Source: Moringa oleifera (Eukaryota > Streptophyta > Magnoliopsida > Brassicales > Moringaceae). From it: a stretch of DNA of 64,000 bases. The stretch is from positions 1-64,000 of the forward strand of contig JAJFZO010000240.1 of the NCBI GenBank assembly GCA_021397835.1, read 5' to 3'. The notes under the pieces are model-generated. The model saw only the letters and a list, made by a program, of their open reading frames with translations. It did no database searches and was not told the DNA's origin. This document shows, one piece after another, positions 11,121 through 21,904 of the stretch. The translations under genes and the position numbers were made by a program. The stretch's first letter is position 1; the number at the start of each line of letters is the position of its first letter.

Positions 11121-12169
11121 CTAGCCATATCCCAGCTCATTATCCCATGATTATTCTCACTTCGTTGCCCACATTTTTCCCACCGATGAGGCCTTAGAAT
11201 TAGGGGTGCCCAGGCTGGCCATGTGGCTCGCTCGGTTCTAACTGTCGACGATCGTGTCGTCGATCGCGTTGTGCAACGAGTCCGCCTCGAGAAGCCTGAG
11301 CGTCGAGATCCAACCCCACGTCTGCCGCCCCGAGGGCCTGCGACGAAGCACTCCGCATGCTCGAAATCCCCCCAACGATTTGGCCCTCATGTAGCATGCA
11401 TCATCGCTAGCTTTGCCGCCCACACAATTGAGCTTGTCTAGCGACATCCCAGCTCATTATCCCACGATTATTCTCGCTTCGTTGCCCAAGTTTTTCTCAC
11501 CGTTGAGGCCTTGGCAGCAGAGGTGCCCAGGATGGCCGCGTGGCTCGCTCGTTGCTAACGGCTGACGATCATGTCGTCGATCGCGCTGCGCAACGAGTCC
11601 GCCTAGGCAAGCCTGAGCATCGAGATCCAACCCCACGTCTGCCGCCTCGAGGGCCTACGATGAAGCACTTCGCTTGCTGGAAATCCCCCCAATAATTTGG
11701 CCTTCACGTAGCATGCATCATCGTTTACTTTCATCGCCCACACCATCGAGCTTGTCTAGCCATATCCCAGCTCTTTTTCCCACGATTATTCTCGCTTCGT
11801 TGCCCACGTTTTTCCCACCGATGAGGCCTTGGCAGCAGGGGTGCCCAGGCTGGCCGTGTGGCTCGCTCGTTGCTAACGGCCGACGATCGTGTTGTCGACC
11901 GTGCTGCGCAACGAGTCAGCCTAGGCAAGCCTGAGCGTCGAGATCCCACCCAACGTCTGCCGCCTCGAGGGCCCACGACGAAGCACTCCGCAAGCTGGAG
12001 ATCCCCCCAACGATTTGCCCCCCCCCCCGTCGCATGCATCATCGTTAGCTTTGCCGCCCACACCATCGAGCTTGTCTAGCCGTATCCCAGCTCATTATCC
12101 CACGATTATTCTAGCTTTGTTGCCCACGTTTTTCCCACCGATCAGGCCTTGGCAGCAGGGGTGCCCAGG
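11121..12169. repeat. Block IV, copy 1 (monomers E, F, G)
   Basis: E spans 11121-11437 (CTCGGTTCTAAC, CCTCGAGAAGCC), F 11438-11755 (CAAGTTTTTCTCACCG, AGGATGGCCGCGTGG, CGTTTACTTTC) and G 11756-12075 (CAGCTCTTTTTCCCACG, GTTGTCGACCGTGC and a C run). The E part matches 23805-24121 at an offset of 12684. After that the second copy has a rearranged F/G order. The last unit, starting at 12076, switches to block III between about 12150 and 12190. Confidence 0.85.
12018..12028. repeat. C11 homopolymer inside monomer G
   Basis: Most monomers read GATTTGGCCCTCACG here. This one reads GATTTG followed by eleven C and then GTCGCATGC. The only other such tract in the window is the C12 at 24383-24394, in the corresponding unit of block IV copy 2. 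The change predates duplication of the block and later varied by one base. Confidence 0.9.
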
Positions 12170-13350
12170 CTGGCCGTGTGGCTCGCTCGTTGCTAACGGC
12201 TCAAGATCGTGCCGTCGGTCGCGCTGCCCAACGAGTCCGCCTAGGCAAGCATGAGCGTCGAGATCCAACCCCATGTCTGCCGCCTCGAAGGCCTGCGATG
12301 AAGCACTCCGCACTCCGCACGCTCGAAGTCCCCCCAACAATTTGGCCCTCACGTAGCATGTATCATGGTTTGCTTCGCCGCGCACAACATCGAGCTTGTC
12401 TAGCTACATCCCAGCTTATTATCCCACGATTACACTCGCTTTGTTGCCCATGTTTTTCCCACCGATGAGGCCTTAGCAGCAGGGGTGCCCAGGCTGGCCG
12501 TATGGCTCGCTCGTTGCTAACGACCGACGATCGTGTCTGCGATCGCGCTGCACAACGAGTCCGCTTAGGCAAGCCTGAGCATCGAGATCCAGCCCCACGT
12601 CTGCCGGTTCAAGGGCCTGCGAAGAAGCACTCCTCATGCTCGAAATCCCCCCAACGATTTGGCCCTCGAGTAGCATACATCATCGTTAGCTTCATCGCCC
12701 ACACCATCGAGCTTGTCTAGCCACATCCCTGCTCATTATCCAACGATTATTCTCGCTTCGTTGCCCACGTTTTCCCCACCGATGAGGCCATGGCAACAGG
12801 GGTGCCCAGGCTGGCCGTGTGGCTCGCTCGTTGCTAACGGCGGACGATCGTGTCTTCGATCGCGCTGCGCAACGAGTCCGCCGAGGCAAGCCTGCGCGTC
12901 GAGATCCAACCCCACGTCTGCCGCCTTAAGGGGCTGCGAAGAAGCACTCCTCATGCTCAAAATCCCCCCAACGATTTGGCCCTCGCGTAGCATGCATCAT
13001 CGTTAGCTTCGTCGCCCACACCATCGTGCTTGTCTAGCCACATCCTAGCTCATTATCCCACGATTATTGTCGCTTCGTTACCCACGTTTTTCCCCTTGAT
13101 AAGGCCTTGGCAGCAGGGGTGCCTAGGCTGGCCGTGTGGCTCGCTCGTTGCTAACGGCCGACGATCGTGTCTTCGATCGCACTGCCCAACGAGTTCACCT
13201 AAGCAAGCCTGAGCGTCGAGATCCAACCCCACGTCTGCCGCTTCAAGGGCCTGCGAAGAACCATTCCGCATGCTCGAAATCCCCCCAACGATTTGGCCCT
13301 CGCGTAGCATGCATCATCGTTAGCTTCACTGCCCACACCATCAAGCTTGT
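12170..13350. repeat. Block III, copy 2 (most complete copy)
   Basis: This block carries GTGCCGTCGGTCGCGC (12210), TATCATGGTTTGC (12360), CGTGTCTGCGATCGCGC (12532), GATGAGGCCATGGCAACAGG (12781) and CCCCTTGATAAGGCC (13092). The two last units, 12717-13033 and 13034-13350, are both 317 bp and serve as the intact reference for the fused unit at 8522-8903. A private 7-bp tandem duplication of CACTCCG lies at 12304-12317. Block III is followed by monomer D, as in the other copies. Confidence 0.85.
12304..12317. repeat. 7-bp tandem duplication private to one monomer
   Basis: The sequence reads AAGCACTCCGCACTCCGCAC where the sister copy near 8116 has AAGCACTCCGCACGC. The repeat CACTCCG CACTCCG is a slippage event after the blocks separated, and it shifts the offset between the two copies from 4188 to 4195. 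Confidence 0.85.
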
Positions 13351-13668
13351 CTAGCCACATCCCAGCTCATTATCCCACGATTATTATCGCTTCGTTGCCC
13401 ACGTTTTTCCCACCGATGAGGCCTTGGCAGTAGGAGAGCCCAGGCTGGCCGTGCGGCTCGCTCGTTGATAACAATCGAGGATAGTGTCGTCAATCACACT
13501 GCCCAACGAGTCCACCTAGGCAAGCATAAGCGTCGAGATCCAACCCCCACGTCTGCCGCCTCAAGGGCCTGCGAAAAAGCACTCCTCATGCTCGAAATCC
13601 CCCCAATGATTTGGCCCTCGCGTAGCATGCATCATCGTTAGCTTCGCCGCCCACACCATCGAGCTTGT
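13351..13668. repeat. Monomer D, copy 2
   Basis: This unit carries TTGGCAGTAGGAGAGCCC and GTTGATAACAATCGAGG. One extra C in AACCCCCACG makes it 318 bp. It directly precedes an A monomer. Confidence 0.88.
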
Positions 13669-15296
13669 CTAGCCACATCCCTGCTCATTGTCCCACGATT
13701 ATTCTCGCTTTGCTGCCCACGTTTTTCCCCTTGATGAGGGCTAGGCAGTAGGGGTGCCCAGGCTGGTCGTGTGGCTCGCTCGTTGCTAACGGCCGACGAT
13801 CGTGTCTTCGATCGCGCTGCGCAACGAGTCCTCTTAAGGAAGCCTGAGCGTCGAGATCCAACCCCACGTCTACCGCTTCAAGGGCCTGCGAAGAAGCACT
13901 CCGCATGCTCGAAATCCCTCCAACGATTTGGCCTTCACGTAGCATGCACCATCGTTAGCATCGCTGCCCACACCATCGAGCTTGTCTAGCCACATCCCAG
14001 CTCATTATCCCACGATTATTCTCGCTTCGTCGCCCACGTTTTTCCCACAGATGACGCCTTAGAAGTAGGGGTCTCAGGCTAGCCGTGTGGCTCGCTCGAT
14101 GCTAACGGTCAACGATCGTGTCGTCGATCGCGCTGTGCAACGAGTCCGCCTAGGAAAGCCTGAGCGTCGAGATCCAACCCCACATCTGTCGCGTCGAGGG
14201 CCTACGATGAAGCACTCCGCATGCTCGAGATCCCCCCAACGATTTGGCCCACACGTCGCATGCATCATCGTTAGCTTCGCCGCCCACACCATCGAGCTTG
14301 TCTAGCCGCATCCCAGCTCATTATCCCACGATTATTCTAGCTTCGTTGCCCACGTTTTTCCCACCGATGAGGCCTTGGCAGCAGAGGTGCCCATGCTGGC
14401 CGTGTGGCTCGCTCGTTGCTAACAGCCGACGAACGTGTCGTCGATCGTGCTGCGCAACGAGTCCGCCAAAGCAAGCCTGAGCATCGAGATCCAACCCCAC
14501 ATCTGCCACCTCGAGGGCCTGCGACGAAGCACTCCGCATGCTGGAAATCCCCCCAACAATTTGGCCTTCACGTAGCATGCATCATCGTTAGCTTCGCCGC
14601 CCACACCATCGAGCTTGTCTAGCCACATCCCTGCTCATTATCCCACGATTATTCTCGCTTCGCTGCCCACGTTTTTCCCCTTGATGAGGGCTAGGCAGTA
14701 GGGGTGCCCAGGCTGGTCGTGTGGCTCGCTCGTTGCTAACGGCCAACGATCGTGTCGTCGATCGCGCTGCGCAACGAGTCCGCTTAAGCAAGCCTGCGCG
14801 TCGAGATCCAACCCCACGTCTGCCGCTTCAAGGGCCTGCGAAGAAGCACTCCGCATGCTTAAAATCGCTCCAACGATTTGGCCTTCGCGTAGCATGCACC
14901 ATCGTTAGCATCGCCGCCCACACCATCGAGCTTGTCTAGCCACATCCCAGCTCATTATCCCACAATTATTCTCGCTTCGTCGCCCACGTTTTTCCCACAG
15001 ATGACGCCTTAGAAGTAGGGGTCCCAGGCTGGCCGTGTGGCTTGCTCGATGCTAACGGTTAACGATCGTGTCGTCGATCGCACTGTGCAACGAGTCCGCC
15101 TAGGAAAGCCTGAGCGTCAAGATCCAACCCCACATCTGTCGTGTCGAGGGCCTACGATGAAGCACTCCGCATGCTCGAGATCCCCCCAACGATTTGGCCC
15201 ACACGTCGCATGCATCATCGTTAGCTTCGCCGCCCACACCATCGAGCTTGTCTAGCCGCATCCCAGCTCATTATCCCACGATTATTCTAGCTTCGT
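13669..15296. repeat. ABC trimer array, about 1.7 copies, broken inside a C monomer
   Basis: A 13669-13985, B 13986-14301, C 14302-14618, A 14619-14935, B 14936-15251, then the beginning of C from 15252 with its markers TAGCCGCATCCC and TTCTAGCTTCG. Near 15297 the sequence changes within CGTTGCCCACATTTTT to block I. The C unit is therefore a chimera whose two halves belong to different blocks, and the 317-bp register is kept. Confidence 0.9.
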
Positions 15297-18104
15297 TGCC
15301 CACATTTTTTCCACCGATGAGGCCTTGGCAGCAGGGGTGCCCAGGCTGGCTGTGTGGCTCGCTCGTTGCTAACAGTCGACGATCGTGTCGTCGATCGTGC
15401 TGCGCAACGAGTCCGCCTAGGCAAGCCTGAGCGTTGAGATCCAACCCAACGTCTGCTGCCTCGAGGGCCTACGACGAAGCACTCCGCATCCTCGAAATCC
15501 CCCCAACGATTTGGCCCTCACGTAGCATGCATCATCGTTAGCTTCGTTGCCCCCACCATCGAGCTTGTCTACCCACATCCCGCTCATTATCCCACGATTA
15601 TTCTCGCTTCGTTTCCCGCGTTTTTCCCACCGATGAGGACTTGGCAGTAGGGGTGACCAGGCTGGCCGTGTGGCTCGCTCGTTGCTAACAGTCGACGATA
15701 GTGTCGTCGATCACGCTGCCCAACGAGTCCACCTAGGCAAGCTTGAGTGTCGAGATCCAACCCCATGTCTGCCGCCTCGAGAGCCTGCGATGAACCACTC
15801 CGCATGCTCGAAATCTCCCCAACAATTTGGCCCTCACATAGCATGCATCATGGTTTGCTTCGCCGCCCACAACATCGGGCTTCTCTAGCCATATCCCAGC
15901 TCATTATCCTACGATTATTCTCGCTTCGTTGCCCACGTATATCCCACCGATGAGGCCTTGGAAGCAGGGGTGCCCAGGCTGGCCGTGTGGCTCGCTTGTT
16001 GCTAACGGCTGAAGATAGTGTCATCGGTCGCGCTACGCAACTAGTCCGCCTAGGCAAGCCTGAGTGTCGAGATCCAACCCCACGTCCGCCGCCTCGAGGG
16101 CCTACGATGAAGCACTTCGTATGCTCGAAATCCTCCCAATAATTTGGCCTTCACGTAGCATGCATCATTGTTTACTTTCGCCCCTCACACCATCGAGCTT
16201 GTCCAGCCACATCCCAACTCATTATCCCACGATTACTCTCGCTTCGTTGCCCACATTTTTCCCACCGATGAGACCTTGGTAGCAGCGGTGCCCAGGCTGG
16301 CTGTGTGGCTCGCTCGTTACTAATGGTCGACGATCCAGTCGTCGATCGTGCTGCGCAACGAGTCTGCATAGGCAAGCCTGAGCGTCGAGATACAACCCAA
16401 CGTCTGCCGCTTCAAGGGCCTGCGAAGAACCATTCCGCATGCTCGAAATCCCCCCAACGATTTGGCCCTCACGTAGCATGCATCATCGTTAGCTTCGTCG
16501 CTCCCACCATCGAGCTTGTCTAGCCACATCCCAGCTCATTATCCCACGATTATTCTCGCTTCGTTGCCCACGTTTTTCCCACCGATGAGGCCTTGGCAAT
16601 AGGGGTGACTAGGCTGGCCGTGTGGCTCGCTCGTTGCTAACAGCCGATGATAGTGTCGTCAATCACGCTGCCCAACGAGTCCACCTAGACAAGCTTGAGT
16701 GTCGAGATCCAACCCCACGTTTGCCGCCTCGAGGGCCTGCGATGAAGCGCTCCGCATGCTCGAAATCCCCCCAACAATTTGGCCCTCACATAGCATGCAT
16801 CATGGTTTGCTTCGCCGCCCACAACATCGGGCTTCTCTGGCCACATCCCAGCTCATTATCCTACGATTATTCTCGCTTCGTTGCCCACGTTTTTCTCACC
16901 GATGAGGCCTTGGAAGCAGGGGTGCCCAGGCTGGCCGTGTGGCTCGCTCGTTGCTAACGGCAGAAGATCGTGTCGTCGGTCGCGCTGCCCAATGAGTCCG
17001 CCTAGGCAAGCATGAGCGTCGAGATCCAACCCCATGTCTGCCGCCTCGAAGGCCTGCGATGAAGCACTCCGAACGCTCGAAGTCCCCCCAACAATTTGGC
17101 CCTCACGTAGCATGTATCATGGTTTGCTTCGCCGCGCACAACATCGAGCTTGTCTAGCCACATCCCAGCTTATTATCCCACGATTACTCTCGCTTTGTTG
17201 CCCATGTTTTTCCCACCGATGAGGCCTTGGCAGCAGGGGTGCCCAGGCTGGCCGTGTGGCTCGCTCGTTGCTAACGGACGACGATCGTGTCTACGATCGC
17301 GCTGCGCAACGAGTCCACCTAGGCAAGCCTGAGAGTCGAGATCCAGCCCCACGTTTGCCGGCTCAAGGGCCTGCGAAGAAGCACTCCTCATGCTTGAAAT
17401 CCCCCCAACGATTTGGCCCTCGCGTAGCATACATCATCGTTAGCGTCGTCGCCCACACCATCGAGCTTGTCTAGCCTCATCCCTGCTCATTATCCAACGA
17501 TTATTCTCGCTTCGTTGCCCACGTTTTTCCCACCGATGAGGCCATGGCAACAGGGGTGCCCAGGCTGGCCGTGTGGCTCGCTCGTTGCTAACGGCGGACG
17601 ATCGTGTCTTCGATCGCGCTGCGCAACGAGTCCGCCTAGGCAAGCCTGCGCGTCGAGATCCAACCCCACGTCTGCCGCCTTAAGGGGCTGCGAAGAAGCA
17701 CTCCTCATGCTCAAAATCCCCCCAACGATTTGGCCCTCGCGTAGCATGCATCATCGTTAGCTTCGTCGCCCACACCATCGAGCTTGTCTAGCCACATCCT
17801 AGCTCATTATCCCACGATTATTCTCGCTTCGTTACCCACGTTTTTCCCCTTGATGAGGCCTTGGCAGCAGGGGTGCCCAGGCTGGCCGTGTGGCTCGCTC
17901 GTTGCTAACGGCCGACGATCGTGTCTTCGATCGCACTGCCCAACGAGTTCACCTAAGCAAGCCTGAGCGTCGAGATCCAACCCCACGTCTGCCGCTTCAA
18001 GGGCCTGCGAAGAACCATTCCGCATGCTCGAAATCCCCCCAATGATTTGGCCCTCGCGTAGCATGCATCATCGTTAGCTTCACTGCCCACACCATCAAGC
18101 TTGT
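15297..18104. repeat. Block I, copy 2
   Basis: Colinear with 5080-7887 at a constant offset of 10217 bp, with few differences per monomer. Similarity continues a little into the following D monomer, up to the shared TTGG at 18178-18181. The constant offset over about 2.9 kb means no net insertion or deletion since duplication. Substitution differences such as CAACCATTCCG units kept in both and GATCCAGTCGTTG against GATCCAGTCGTCG show the copies are distinct. Confidence 0.92.
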
Positions 18105-18420
18105 CTAGCCATATCCCAGCTCATTATCCCACGATTATTATCGCTTCGTTGCCCACGTTTTTCCCACCGATGAGGCCTTGGCAGTAGGAGAGCCCAGGCT
18201 GGCCGTGCGGCTCGCTCGTTGATAACAATCGAGGATAGTGTCGTCGGTCACACTGCCCAACGAGTCCACCTAGGCAAGCATGAGCGTCGAGATCCAACCC
18301 CACGTCTGCCGCCTCAAGGCCTGCGAAAAAGCACTCCTCATGCTCGAAATCCCCCCAATGATTTGGCCCTCGCGTAGCATGCATCATCGTTAGCTTCGCC
18401 GCCCACACCATCGAGCTTGT
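18105..18420. repeat. Monomer D, copy 3
   Basis: This unit has TTGGCAGTAGGAGAGCCC and GTTGATAACAATCGAGG, and is 316 bp. Its first part (to about 18181) also matches the end of block I copy 1, so the block I/D boundary lies inside this unit. Confidence 0.86.
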
Positions 18421-20585
18421 CTAGCCACATCCCTGCTCATTATCCCACGATTATTCTCGCTTTGCTGCCCACGTTTTCCCCTTGATGAGGGCTAGGCAGT
18501 AGGGGTGCCCAGGCTGGTCGTGTGGCTCGCTCGTTGCTAACGGCCGACGATCGTGTCGTCGATCGCGCTGCGCAACGAGTCCGCTTAAGCAAGCCTGCGC
18601 GTCGATATCCAACCCCACGTCTGCCGCTTCAAGGGCCTGCGAAGAAGCACTCCGCATGCTCAAAATCGCTCCAACGATTTGGCCTTCGCGTAGCATGCAC
18701 CATCGTTAGCATCGCCGCCCACACCATCGAGCTTGTCTAGCCACATCCCAGCTCATTATCCCACAATTATTCTCGCTTCGTCGCCCACGTTTTTCCCACA
18801 GATGACGCCTTAGAAGTAGGGGTCCCAGGCTGGCCGTGTGGCTCGCTCGATGCTAACGGTTAACGATCGTGTCGTCGATCGCACTGTGCAAGAGTCCGCC
18901 TAGGAAAGCCTGAGCGTCGAGATCCAACCCCACATCTGTCGCGTCGAGGGCCTACGATGAAGCACTCCGCATGCTCGAGATCCCCCCAACGATTTGGCCC
19001 ACACGTCGCATGCATCATCGTTAGCTTCGCCGCCCACACCATCGAGCTTGTCTAGCCGCATCCCAGCTCATTATCCCACGATTATTCTAGCTTCGTTGCC
19101 CACGTTTTTCCCACCGATGAGGCCTTGGCAGCAGAGGTGCCCATGCTGGCCGTGTGGCTCGCTCGTTGCTAACAGCCGACGAACGTGTCGTCGATCGTGC
19201 TGCGCAACGAGTCCGCCAAAGCAAGCCTGAGCGTCGAGATCCAACCCCACATCTGCCACCTCGAGGGCCTGCGACGAAGCACTCCGCATGCTGGAAATCC
19301 CCCCAACAATTTGGCCTTCACGTAGCATGCATCATCGTTAGCTTCGCCGCCCACACCATCGAGCTTGTCCAGCCACATCCCTGCTCATTATCCCACGATT
19401 ATTCTCGCTTCGCTGCCCACGTTTTTCCCCTTGATGAGGGCTAGGCAGTAGGGGTGCCCAGGCTGGTCGTGTGGCTCGCTCGTTGCTAACGGCCGACGAT
19501 CGTGTCGTCGATCGCGCTGCGCAACGAGTCCGCTTAAGCAAGCCTGCGCGTCGAGATCCAACCCCACGTCTGCCGCTTCAAGGGCCTGCGAAGAAGCACT
19601 CCGCATGCTCAAAATCCCTCCAACGATTTGGCCTTCGCGTAGCATGCACCATCGTTAGCATCGCCGCCCACACCATCGAGCTTGTCTAGCCACATCCCAG
19701 CTCATTATCCCACGATTATTCTCGCTCCGTTTCCCATGTTTTTCCCATTGATTAGGCCTTGGCAGCAGGGGTTCCCAGGCTGGCCGTGTGGCTCCCTCGT
19801 TGCCAACGGTAAACGATCGTGTTGTCGATCGCACTGCACAACGAGTCCGCCTAGGGAAGCCTGAGCGTCGAGATCCAACCCCACATCTGTCGCGTCGAGG
19901 GCCTACGATGAAGCACTCCGCATGCTCGAGATCCCCCCAACGATTTGGCCCACACGTCGCATGCATCATCGTTAGCTTCGCCGCGCACACCATCGAGCTT
20001 GTCTAGCCGCATCCCAGCTCATTATCCCACGATTATTCTAGCTTCGTTGCCCACGTTTTTCCCACCGATGAGGCCTTGGCAGCAGAGGTGCCCATGCTGG
20101 CCGTGTGGCTCGCTCGTTGCTAACAGTCGACGAATGTGTCGTCGATCGTGCTGCGCAACGAGTCTGCCAAAGCAGGCCTGAGCGTCGAGATCCAACCCCA
20201 CATCTGCCACCTCGAGGGCCTGCGACGAAGCACTCCGCATGTTGGAAATCCCCCCAACAATTTGGCCTTCACGTAGCATGCATCATCGTTAGCTTCGCCG
20301 CCCACACCATCGAGCTTGTCTAGCCACATCCCTGCTCATTGTCCCACGATTATTCTCGCTTTGCTGCCCACGTTTTTCCCCTTGATGAGGGCTAGGCAGT
20401 AGGGGTGCCCAGGCTGGTCGTGTGGCTCGCTCGTTGCTAACGGCCGACGATCGTGTCGTCGATCGCGCTGCGCAACGAGTCCGCTTAAGCAAGCCTGCGC
20501 GTCGATATCCAACCCCACGTCTGCCGCTTCAAGGGCCTGCGAAGAAGCACTCCGCATGCTCAAAATCGCTCCAACGATTTGGCCC
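18421..20585. repeat. ABC trimer array, about 2.3 copies, with one altered B unit
   Basis: A 18421-18736, B 18737-19051, C 19052-19368, A 19369-19685, altered B 19686-20002, C 20003-20319, and most of another A from 20320. The final A switches at about 20580, inside AACGATTTGGCC, to block III (CATGTATCATGGTTTGC). The B unit at 19686 has a foreign first half and a normal B second half. Confidence 0.9.
19686..20002. repeat. Chimeric B monomer with foreign 5' half
   Basis: The first half reads CGTTTCCCATGTTTTTCCC, ATTGATTAGGCC, GTTGCCAACGGTAAACG and CTAGGGAAGCC instead of the B markers CCACAGATGACGCC and CTCGATGCTAACGG. From CCACATCTGTCGCGTCGAGG (about 19883) it is ordinary B. The unit is 317 bp, while true B is 316, because the foreign half has the extra base. 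I see no exact donor elsewhere in the window; the closest resemblance is near 32400. Confidence 0.8.
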
Positions 20586-21587
20586 TCACGTAGCATGTAT
20601 CATGGTTTGCTTCGCCGCGCACAACATCGAGCTTGTCTAGCCACATCCTAGCTTATTATCCCACGATTACTCTCGCTTTGTTGCCCATGTTTTTCCCACC
20701 GATGAGGCCTTGGCAGCAGGGGTGCCCAGGCTGGCCGTATGGCTCGCTCGTTGCTAACGACCGACGATCGTGTCTGCGATCGCGCTGCACAACGAGTCCG
20801 CTTAGGCAATCCTGAGTATCGAGATCCAGCCCCACGTCTGCCGGTTCAAGGGCCTGCGAAGAAGCACTCCTCATGCTCGAAATCCCCCCAACGATTTGGC
20901 CCTCGCGTAGCATACATCATCGTTAGCTTCATCGCCCACACCATCGAGCTTGTCTAGCCACATCCCTGCTCATTATCCAACGATTATTCTCGCTTCGTTG
21001 CCCACGTTTTCCCCACCGATGAGGCCATGGCAACAGGGGTGCCCAGGCTGGCCGTGTGGCTCGCTCGTTGCTAACGGCGGACGATCGTGTCTTCGATCGC
21101 GCTGCGCAACGAGTCCGCCGAGGCAAGCCTGCGCGTCGAGATCCAACCCCACGTCTGCCGCTTCAAGGGCCTGCGAAGAACCATTCCGCATGCTCGAAAT
21201 CCCCCCAACGATTTGGCCCTCGCGTAGCATGCATCATCGTTAGCTTCGTCGCCCACACCATCGTGCTTGTCTAGCCACATCCTAGCTCATTATCCCACGA
21301 TTATTGTCGCTTCGTTACCCACGTTTTTCCCCTTGATAAGGCCTTGGCAGCAGGGGTGCCTAGGCTGGCCGTGTGGCTCGCTCGTTGCTAACGGCCGACG
21401 ATCGTGTCTTCGATCGCACTGCCCAACGAGTTCACCTAAGCAAGCCTGAGCGTCGAGATCCAACCCCACGTCTGCCGCTTCAAGGGCCTGCGAAGAACCA
21501 TTCCGCATGCTCGAAATCCCCCCAACGATTTGGCCCTCGCGTAGCATGCATCATCGTTAGCTTCACTGCCCACAACATCAAGCTTGT
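20586..21587. repeat. Block III, copy 3, with a chimeric monomer
   Basis: This block matches 12350-13350 at an offset of 8237, with the same CGTGTCTGCGATCGCGC, GATGAGGCCATGGCAACAGG and CCCCTTGATAAGGCC markers. The unit at 20954-21270 starts like 12717 but, after CACGTCTGCCGC near 21160, continues CTTCAAGGGCC and AAGAACCATTCCG, the ending of the neighbouring monomer type. Confidence 0.85.
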
Positions 21588-21904
21588 CTAGCCACATCCC
21601 AGCTCATTATCCCACGATTATTATCGCTTCGTTGCCCACGTTTTTCCCACCGATGAGGCCTTGGCAGTATGAGAGCCCAGGCTGACCGTGCGGCTCGCTC
21701 GTTGATAACAATCGAGGATAGTGTCGTCGATCACACTGCCCAACGAGTCCACCTAGGCAAGCATAAGCGTCGAGATCCAACCCCACGTCTGCCGCCTCAA
21801 GGGCCTGCGAAAAAGCACTCCTCATGCTCGAAATCCCCCCAATGATTTGGCCCTCGCGTAGCATGCATCATCGTTAGCTTCGCCGCACACACCATCGAGC
21901 TTGT
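21588..21904. repeat. Monomer D, copy 4
   Basis: This unit carries TTGGCAGTATGAGAGCCC, the same TATGAG variant as copy 1 at 8904, at an offset of 12684. It was probably derived together with copy 1 rather than with copies 2 and 3. Confidence 0.88.

Noticed and set aside
5080..18181. The 10217-bp-offset duplication as a simple assembly duplication
   Set aside because: The two copies differ by scattered substitutions and lie in different flanking contexts (different units on each side), so they are not a copied contig piece. A read-level check is still worthwhile, because both lie in a satellite.
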